A stretch of 20,292 bases of DNA. Origin: DATNPH01 sp036703315 (GTDB taxonomy: Bacteria; Cyanobacteriota; Cyanobacteriia; Cyanobacteriales; Coleofasciculaceae). Under the pieces are notes generated by a model. It saw only the letters and a list, made by a program, of their open reading frames with translations. It did no database searches and was not told the DNA's origin. The position numbers were made by a program, and so were the translations under genes. Location: positions 1 through 20,292 of the forward strand of contig DATNPH010000016.1 of NCBI GenBank assembly GCA_036703315.1, given 5' to 3'. Below are positions 14,719-20,292 of the stretch, one piece after another (the first letter of the stretch is position 1; every line of letters starts with the position of its first letter).

Positions 14719-15108
14719 AGTATTTACCTCTATTGATAAAAATTACACAATGATTTTTGCCTACCATTACGCTTTGATAGAGCTTATTTATCTAAAGTCC
14801 TGTACAAAAAATCAAGGATATTGAGCTACTCCAATGGATTAGACCTCAAAAAGCAACTTGAAATTTAGGACTTATACTTCCACTTAGCGAAATCCTGTAC
14901 CAACTCTCACCTATCTTAGGTATTAACTTTTATAAACCTGCTGAAGATTAGGCTATTCCTCATTCCTAAGGTAGAAATAATAGCAAAACTAAACTAAAGC
15001 ATTAATTCAGGATTCACGCACATCAGCTTGCTCCGACAGGTGTTTTAGCTCACGCTGGACACGGAGACGAATTTCACCAAGGAACTCAGGCAAATCAAGC
15101 GACTAGCA
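14719..15108. other. 390-bp spacer with a short coding-like tail after the hybrid kinase
   Basis: On the minus strand, right after the kinase stop, the frame reads TAG-TGC-TAG and then stays open to a TGA at 15007-15009. That gives about 31 codons with protein-like content (LPEFLGEIRLRVQREL...). A TTG at 15093-15091 could start it, but no ribosome site is visible. It may be a decayed C-terminal extension or gene remnant. The rest is AT-rich and must hold the promoter of the small Cys-rich gene. I see no clear terminator. Confidence 0.4.
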
Positions 15109-18100
15109 CTATTCAATTAATGTCGCAATTGCCTTGACTAACTCGTCTGGTTCAACAGGTTTCGCCACATGCCGCCCAAACCCAGCAGCAAGGGATTGTT
15201 TCTGGTCTAACTCTCCGGCGTAGGCGCTGAGGGCGATCGCTGGAATTCGTCCCCCTTGTTCAGGCGATTGCGCTCTCACCTGACGCATTAGCATATAGCC
15301 ATCCATTATTGGCATCCCGATGTCGCTAATCAACACATCTGGATTGAATTGCTGTAAAACTGTCAGTGCCTCCAGTGCAGATGCCACCGCGTTCACCTCT
15401 GCCCCGTGTTGCTCTAGAATGAACTCGACGAGATATCGCATATCAGCTTCATCGTCTACAACCAAAACTCGCAATCCAGCCAGGTCAATGGCACTAGTGT
15501 CCGAGTTGGTATCCTGGGGTAGTTCTGAAGCTGTCGCCACGAGGGGAATTGTGACCGTAAAGGTGGCTCCCAGTCCCTCGCCGGGACTGTCAGCGCGAAC
15601 AGTGCCACCGTGAAGTTCAGTTAGGTGACGGACGATCGCCAGTCCTAATCCCAAACCACCAAACTTACGAGTCGTCGTACCATCTTCCTGACGAAAATAC
15701 TCAAACACATGGGGCAGAAACTCTCTGGTGATTCCTCTGCCTGTATCCTGAACTTGAATCTGAGCATGAGTGCCAACCTGCTCTAATCGGACTTGGACTC
15801 GTCCTCCTTGTGGAGTGAACTTGATGGCATTCGAGAGCAAGTTCCAAACGATCTGCTGGAGACGCGCAGAGTCACCGGACACCTGCTTTACGTCGTAAGC
15901 GAACATTGTTTGAATTTCAATCCGCTTTGCCTCGCCTGCCAAGCGCACTGTTTCGAGCGCAGCTTGAATCACCGTGACTAAATTGACTGGACTCACGTTT
16001 AAGACCATCTTGCCACGTAAGATGCGGGAGACATCCAGCAGGTCTTCAATCAGTTGAGTTTGTAACTTGGCATTGCGTTCGATCGTCTCTAGAGCACGCT
16101 GAGTGGCTTGCTCATCCAGCCGGCGTCCCTGAAGCAGTTTTGCCCAGCCCAGAATAGGATTGAGGGGCGATCGCAACTCATGGGATAGCACCGCCAGAAA
16201 CTCATCCTTAATGCGGTTGGCTGTTTCGGCTTCGGCTCTGGCAGCTTGCTCAAGTTGCAGGAGGCGATCGCGTTCGGCTTCTGCTGCCTTGCGTTCCGAA
16301 ATGTCAAGCACCGAGCCGATGTAACCTTTGAACTGACCGTCCACCCCAAACCAAGGGCTAGCGGCATCGATGCAAGAGCGATACTCGCCGTCCTTGCGCT
16401 GCAAGCGGTACTCCAGACGGAACCCCTCGCCGTGTTCGTTAGCTGCCAGGAACACAGTCCTAGAGTACTCCTGATCCTCTGGATGCACAGCGTTCACCCA
16501 CCCCAATCCCAGACCCGTTTCCTCGGTCTGGCCCGTAAAATCGTACCAGCTTTTGCTGAGGTAGGTGCAGTAGCCCGTGGGGTCGGTGACCCAAATCATC
16601 ACGGGGGCATTGTCAGCCATATTGCGGAACCGTTCCTCGCTCTCAAGCAGTGCGTTCTCTACCTGCTTGCGATCGGTGATGTTAAGTATGGTGCCAACGA
16701 ACCGCACAGCCTCTCCTCCTGGATCGAAGAATGCCTGCCCCTTGGCAGCTAGCCAGCGCTCCACGCCATCTTCAATGCCTACAGTGCGATACTCGCACTC
16801 ATACTTGCCGTCGCTCGCCGGATTGAGTGCCCACTCCACAGCCTGCTTAATGCGATCGCGATCGTCTGGGTGCAAACCAGCCAGAAAGACATCATAGTTC
16901 ACCTCTGCTTCAGGTGATAGTCCAAACATGGCTTTGCAACGATCATCCCAGGATATTACTCCCGTGATTGGGTTGAGGTCCCAGGTTCCTAAATCAGTTG
17001 ATTCAATCGCTAACCGCAAGCGCTCCTCACTTTCGTGGAGTGCGGCTTCAGCACGTTTGCGTAAGCGAAGCTCGTCGTAGACACCGCTAATGTCTGTAAC
17101 AAAAATAGTTACACCATCCGCAAAGGGATAAATCCGGTTTTCAAACCAGCGCTGCAAGGGTGGATAAAATAGCTCGACCCGGACAACAGTCTGTTCTGCA
17201 ACAGCACGATGAAGCTGGGTATCGAAGCTGCTGCCGACCAGATCGGGAAACACGTCCCAGATGCTCTTGCCCAGCAACTCCTGCTTCTGCTTGCCGGTCA
17301 CTTCCACAACCTGGTCATTAATGAAGGTGTAGCGCCACTCCCGGTCTAACACAATGAACTGATCGTTGATACCAGCTAAGACACTCTCCAAACGGACTTT
17401 GGCTGTCTCCGCTGCACGTTGTGCCGCTTCGCTAACAGCCCGTAGCCGCTGCTCCCGTCGGGTTGTTTCTTGCCGTAATCGAGCTAGCTTCAGATTTGCC
17501 TCTACTCGCGCCAGCAGTTCACGGGCCGAAAAGGGCTTGATCAGATAATCATCGGCTCCCGCTTCTAACCCTTCCACTCGTGCCTCTTCCCCCGCCCGTG
17601 CTGACAGTAGGATAATTGGAACTTCTCTAGTCTGCGGATTAGCCCGTAGCTCTTGCAGCAATCCAAAGCCATCTAGTTCTGGCATCATTACGTCCGTCAG
17701 TACCAAGTCTGGAATACGCTGATGGGCACAAGACAAGGCAGCTAAACCGTCTGACACGGCTTCCACCTCGTACTGCTGACTTAATAGCCGCTTGACATAA
17801 TCGCGCATATCAGCATTGTCGTCAGCCAGGAGAATGTAGGCAGAGGGAGCAGGGGAGGCAGGGGAGGCAGAGAGGGCGGAGGGGGCAGGGGAAGCAGGGG
17901 AGGAATGTACATTCGGAAAGTCTTTATGAATAATCTCCTCTCCCCCTGCTTCTCTTCTCCCCCTGCTCTCTTCTGGGGGTAGCCAACGCAAGGCTTCTTC
18001 CAGGTAAGGGTTCGCACCTAATGCGGTTGAAGCTAAGGTTCGAGCGGCACTGATGCGGTCTTGAGGCAAATGAGCAGAACCTGTAGGAATTGACACAGTA

Positions 18101-19803
18101 AAGCAACTGCCTTCTCCTAAAACACTAGTCACTTGGACTGTTCCGCCATGCATTCGCACCAATTCTTGCACCAGTGACAATCCAATTCCTGACCCTTCAA
18201 AAGTTCGTCCTTGTGCCCCTTGGACGCGGTGGAATCGTTCAAACAAATGGGGGATTTCTTCGGCTGGGATGCCGGTTCCAGTGTCTCGTACCGCCAACTC
18301 AACATGGTCGTTTGCCCACTGTAAGCTGACTGCGATTTCTCCTGCAAACGTGAACTTGAAAGCATTTGAGAGCAGGTTAAGGACTATCTTTTCCCACATC
18401 TCCCGATCCACATACACTGGTGCTGGCAGGGCAGGACAATTGACTAATAACTGCATTCCTGCCTGTTTGATCGTTGAGCGAAATACACTGGCTAGTTCTG
18501 CGGTGAAGGTGGCAAGGTCGGTGGGTTCGTAGGAGGCTTGAACCCGTCCGGCTTCAATTCGGGAGAAGTCGAGCAGCGTATTGACCAATTTCAGCAAGCG
18601 GAGTCCATTGCGTTGAACCATCTCTAACTGCTCTCGTTCATTGGGCGGTAGTAGGCTGGAGCAGTTGGTCAGTGTCTCCTCTAATGGACCCAACATTAAG
18701 GTGAGTGGGGTACGAAATTCGTGGCTGACGTTGCTGAAGAAGACCGTTTTGGCGCGATCGAGTTCTGCCAAGGCTTCAGCCCGTTTGCGCTCTTCCTCAT
18801 AAGCCTGGGCGTTGGCGATGCTGGCAGCGATCTGAGCCGAAACTAGATTGATGAATCCTCGATAGTTATCGTCGAAGAGCCTGAATGGGTTCAAACCGAC
18901 AACCAATATACCAGCTTTGCCCGTCTGTCCAGATGGTGCGATCGGCACAGCTACCGCCTGATACGGCTGTCGTTCCCATGCGCCCGTCGGCAAGCTGCCA
19001 AATCGCGCTGCCAAGTCAGAAACCAGACACGTTTTATGAGTGTCGATCGCTTCAGCAAAGGGCCAAACGGAATCGCTCTTAAGAGAGATCATTTCAGGGG
19101 CTGCCGCATGACCCCGCCCGATGCCGCATGCCCCAGCCAGAAAAACGCACTGCTGATCCGGTTCGACCAGATAAATCATTGCGAAGGGGAGGTCGTAGGG
19201 ATTGGTTTCCAAACAGCTTGCGCTTCGCGTGCAGGCTTCATCAAATGTCCGCGCGTCTGCTGTCCGATGCGCCAGTTCCCGCAACAGCGTCAACTGACGT
19301 TCGCCAATGATACGCTGCGTGTCGTCTGTGTTGGCGCAGATGATCCCGCCTGTGCCACCCTGGTCAGTAGGAACTGGGCTATAGGAGAAGGTGTAATAAG
19401 TTTCCTCCGGATAGCCGTAGCGCTCCATGATCAGCAGCAGCGCTTCGTCGTAAGTGCCCTCATTCTCGAGCATCGCCGATTTTGCCCGAGGACCGACCTG
19501 ATCCCAAATCTCGCGCCACACATAGGAGGCGGGTTGCCCAAGCGCTTCCGGGTGTTTGCCGCCGACAATGGCTTTGTAGGCATCATTGTAAAGGTTAATC
19601 AATTCATCACCCCACCAAACAAACATCGCTTGACGGGAAGTGAGCATAATCCGCACAGCGGTTTTCAGACTCTGCGGCCACTGGTGGACTGAACCCAGCG
19701 ACGTTTTCGACCAATCGTGCGATCGCATCCGTGCGCCCATTTCTCCTCCGCCGAGAAGGAAATCAACGTTGGCGTTGCTGGATGACGTTGGCTCCTGTTT
19801 CAT
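15109..19803 (-). CDS. Large hybrid sensor histidine kinase with two kinase cores and two receivers
   Basis: A 1564-residue soluble protein from the ATG at 19803, which has a strong GGAGG 5 bases upstream. An in-frame GTG at 19863 would add 20 residues but lacks such a site. Order, numbered from that ATG: PAS-like domain about 15-165; GAF about 175-335; HisKA with His361 in SHEFRTPL; HATPase_c about 460-577 (NLLSNAFKF, DTGTGIP, GSGIGLSL); a low-complexity Ser-Pro-Ala linker about 605-655; receiver 657-775 with Asp704 and Lys756; three PAS domains about 805-1175; second HisKA with His1208 in SHELRSPL; second HATPase_c about 1305-1425; C-terminal receiver with Asp1494 and Lys1548. No membrane segments. 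All catalytic residues I checked are present in both cores. Inputs and downstream partner are unknown; the Hpt protein at 5481-6494 is one possible relay. Confidence 0.93.
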   Translation of the reverse strand: MKQEPTSSSNANVDFLLGGGEMGARMRSHDWSKTSLGSVHQWPQSLKTAVRIMLTSRQAMFVWWGDELINLYNDAYKAIVGGKHPEALGQPASYVWREIWDQVGPRAKSAMLENEGTYDEALLLIMERYGYPEETYYTFSYSPVPTDQGGTGGIICANTDDTQRIIGERQLTLLRELAHRTADARTFDEACTRSASCLETNPYDLPFAMIYLVEPDQQCVFLAGACGIGRGHAAAPEMISLKSDSVWPFAEAIDTHKTCLVSDLAARFGSLPTGAWERQPYQAVAVPIAPSGQTGKAGILVVGLNPFRLFDDNYRGFINLVSAQIAASIANAQAYEEERKRAEALAELDRAKTVFFSNVSHEFRTPLTLMLGPLEETLTNCSSLLPPNEREQLEMVQRNGLRLLKLVNTLLDFSRIEAGRVQASYEPTDLATFTAELASVFRSTIKQAGMQLLVNCPALPAPVYVDREMWEKIVLNLLSNAFKFTFAGEIAVSLQWANDHVELAVRDTGTGIPAEEIPHLFERFHRVQGAQGRTFEGSGIGLSLVQELVRMHGGTVQVTSVLGEGSCFTVSIPTGSAHLPQDRISAARTLASTALGANPYLEEALRWLPPEESRGRREAGGEEIIHKDFPNVHSSPASPAPSALSASPASPAPSAYILLADDNADMRDYVKRLLSQQYEVEAVSDGLAALSCAHQRIPDLVLTDVMMPELDGFGLLQELRANPQTREVPIILLSARAGEEARVEGLEAGADDYLIKPFSARELLARVEANLKLARLRQETTRREQRLRAVSEAAQRAAETAKVRLESVLAGINDQFIVLDREWRYTFINDQVVEVTGKQKQELLGKSIWDVFPDLVGSSFDTQLHRAVAEQTVVRVELFYPPLQRWFENRIYPFADGVTIFVTDISGVYDELRLRKRAEAALHESEERLRLAIESTDLGTWDLNPITGVISWDDRCKAMFGLSPEAEVNYDVFLAGLHPDDRDRIKQAVEWALNPASDGKYECEYRTVGIEDGVERWLAAKGQAFFDPGGEAVRFVGTILNITDRKQVENALLESEERFRNMADNAPVMIWVTDPTGYCTYLSKSWYDFTGQTEETGLGLGWVNAVHPEDQEYSRTVFLAANEHGEGFRLEYRLQRKDGEYRSCIDAASPWFGVDGQFKGYIGSVLDISERKAAEAERDRLLQLEQAARAEAETANRIKDEFLAVLSHELRSPLNPILGWAKLLQGRRLDEQATQRALETIERNAKLQTQLIEDLLDVSRILRGKMVLNVSPVNLVTVIQAALETVRLAGEAKRIEIQTMFAYDVKQVSGDSARLQQIVWNLLSNAIKFTPQGGRVQVRLEQVGTHAQIQVQDTGRGITREFLPHVFEYFRQEDGTTTRKFGGLGLGLAIVRHLTELHGGTVRADSPGEGLGATFTVTIPLVATASELPQDTNSDTSAIDLAGLRVLVVDDEADMRYLVEFILEQHGAEVNAVASALEALTVLQQFNPDVLISDIGMPIMDGYMLMRQVRAQSPEQGGRIPAIALSAYAGELDQKQSLAAGFGRHVAKPVEPDELVKAIATLIE
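17840..17902. repeat. In-frame 9-bp minisatellite within the hybrid kinase gene
   Basis: Seven adjoining 9-base units based on GCAGGGGAG (plus-strand reading). On the coding strand each gives three residues, so the array makes a Ser-Pro-Ala type linker just before the first receiver. Two inverted copies, near 17941-17950 and 17958-17971 (TCCCCCTGCT type), flank it at some distance and could form a hairpin with it. Confidence 0.85.
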
Positions 19804-19957
19804 CCCTTCCTCCCAGTGTGATCGGCTTTGCCGATAGGCCTTGCGTAATCGCCCATCCCTCACCTTACCTAAAAAAGCAACTTGAGTTAACTAGCAACTC
19901 AGATTAACTAACCAATGTACTTTTGAACCATTGCCATTGTCCTCTTTACCAATCCAG

Positions 19958-20076
19958 CTCGTTTGCGCGATTCCCTTTGCTGCTATCGCACCATGCTGGG
20001 CTACGTCCCGCTATGCTGCTAGTGCACGCAAAGCGATAGCGGTAGCGACGTCAGGTGTGTCTGCTACGCAAACGAG
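19958..20076. repeat. 119-bp palindromic element with 10-bp perfect terminal inverted repeats
   Basis: CTCGTTTGCG (19958-19967) and CGCAAACGAG (20067-20076) are exact inverted copies. Inside, GCTATCGC (19982-19989) pairs with GCGATAGC (20033-20040). The rest is built from GCTATCGC/GCTACG-like words typical of cyanobacterial dispersed repeats. No coding frame and no clear target-site duplication. It lies about 155 bases upstream of the hybrid kinase start. Confidence 0.65.
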
Positions 20077-20164
20077 ATAGAGATAGCTGACGCTCGTTCC
20101 GATGCTCCTTCATCGCTTTTGACGGTATTTTTTTACTACCTCCTCTAAGGGATTTAGCAAGAAA

Positions 20165-20220
20165 GGCTCCCGGGCAGGAGGCAGAAGGCAGAAAGGAATT
20201 GTGATTCCTGCTCTGGAGCC
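20165..20220. repeat. Hairpin with heptamer GGCAGAA array
   Basis: GGCTCC (20165-20170) pairs with GGAGCC (20215-20220) as outer stem. Inside lie three 7-base units at 20173-20193 (GGCAGGA, then GGCAGAA twice) and a small GGAAT-TGTG-ATTCC hairpin near 20195-20208. Non-coding repeat DNA. Confidence 0.6.
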
Positions 20221-20292
20221 ACGACCGAAGGAAGCTCGTTCTGGCTACATAGATAAAAACAGCACCTAGACTCTTCGACAAAGACTCGATGA

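Larger units (their letters stand above)
19864..20292. other. 429-bp region upstream of the hybrid kinase, no gene called
   Basis: It holds the palindromic element at 19958-20076 and the hairpin at 20165-20220. A 76-codon minus-strand frame (20051-20281) runs through both repeats and gives an Arg/Ser-rich product unlike a natural protein. The kinase promoter is probably within 19804-19957, but I cannot pick boxes with confidence. Confidence 0.6.

Noticed and set aside
20051..20281. 76-codon minus-strand frame at the right edge
   Set aside because: It crosses the palindromic element and the heptamer hairpin, and its Arg/Ser-rich product is not protein-like.

Overview
The window is cyanobacterial chromosome. 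The evidence is the frequent GCGATCGC (HIP1-type) octamer, several different heptamer tandem repeats between genes as in many filamentous cyanobacteria, and protein types typical of the phylum: a CoaR/CoaT cobalt pair, an AMIN-domain serine hydrolase, a cyanobacterial-style HAMP histidine kinase and a very large hybrid kinase. The genus cannot be named from sequence alone. I see no rRNA, tRNA, CRISPR array, prophage or intact transposase gene.

Layout: positions 2-430 hold the 3' part of a 2OG-Fe(II) oxygenase. A membrane-anchored DUF697-type GTPase (478-2040, minus) is divergent from a HAMP sensor histidine kinase (2321-4096, plus). A small DUF937-like protein ending in an EF-hand-like loop follows (4251-4772, plus). 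A 0.7-kb convergent spacer carries heptamer repeats and stacked hairpins, including a symmetric terminator-like one. An Hpt-domain protein (5481-6494, minus) is divergent from an exported AMIN plus class-A-beta-lactamase-fold protein (7250-8653, plus). A multi-membrane-span GT-C type glycosyltransferase-like protein (8763-10211, minus) converges on the latter.

The best understood unit is the cobalt-resistance locus. coaR (10573-11715, minus) is a MerR DNA-binding domain fused to a precorrin-isomerase-like domain with a C-terminal Cys-His-Cys. coaT (12280-14277, plus) is a P1B-4 type ATPase with SPC and HEGST motifs. A GNAT acetyltransferase gene (11780-12190, minus) lies between them. In front of coaT is a perfect 9-bp inverted repeat overlapping a TTGACA -35 box, with a 20-bp spacer to a weak -10, the arrangement expected for a MerR-type activator. 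CoaR would sense cobalt and switch on CoaT export. A small Cys-rich membrane protein (14341-14718, minus) converges on coaT.

The right third is one 1564-residue hybrid kinase (15109-19803, minus): PAS-like, GAF, kinase core, receiver, three PAS, second kinase core, second receiver. Upstream of it lie non-coding palindromic repeats.

I did not find a clearly new multi-gene system. The most notable signals are repeat DNA that appears to sit in frame inside two real genes (coaT near 13570-13636; the hybrid kinase at 17840-17902, the same 9-bp unit as an intergenic array at 6992-7027), the acetyltransferase gene inside the coa divergon, and a beta-lactamase-fold protein that seems to lack the deacylating glutamate.
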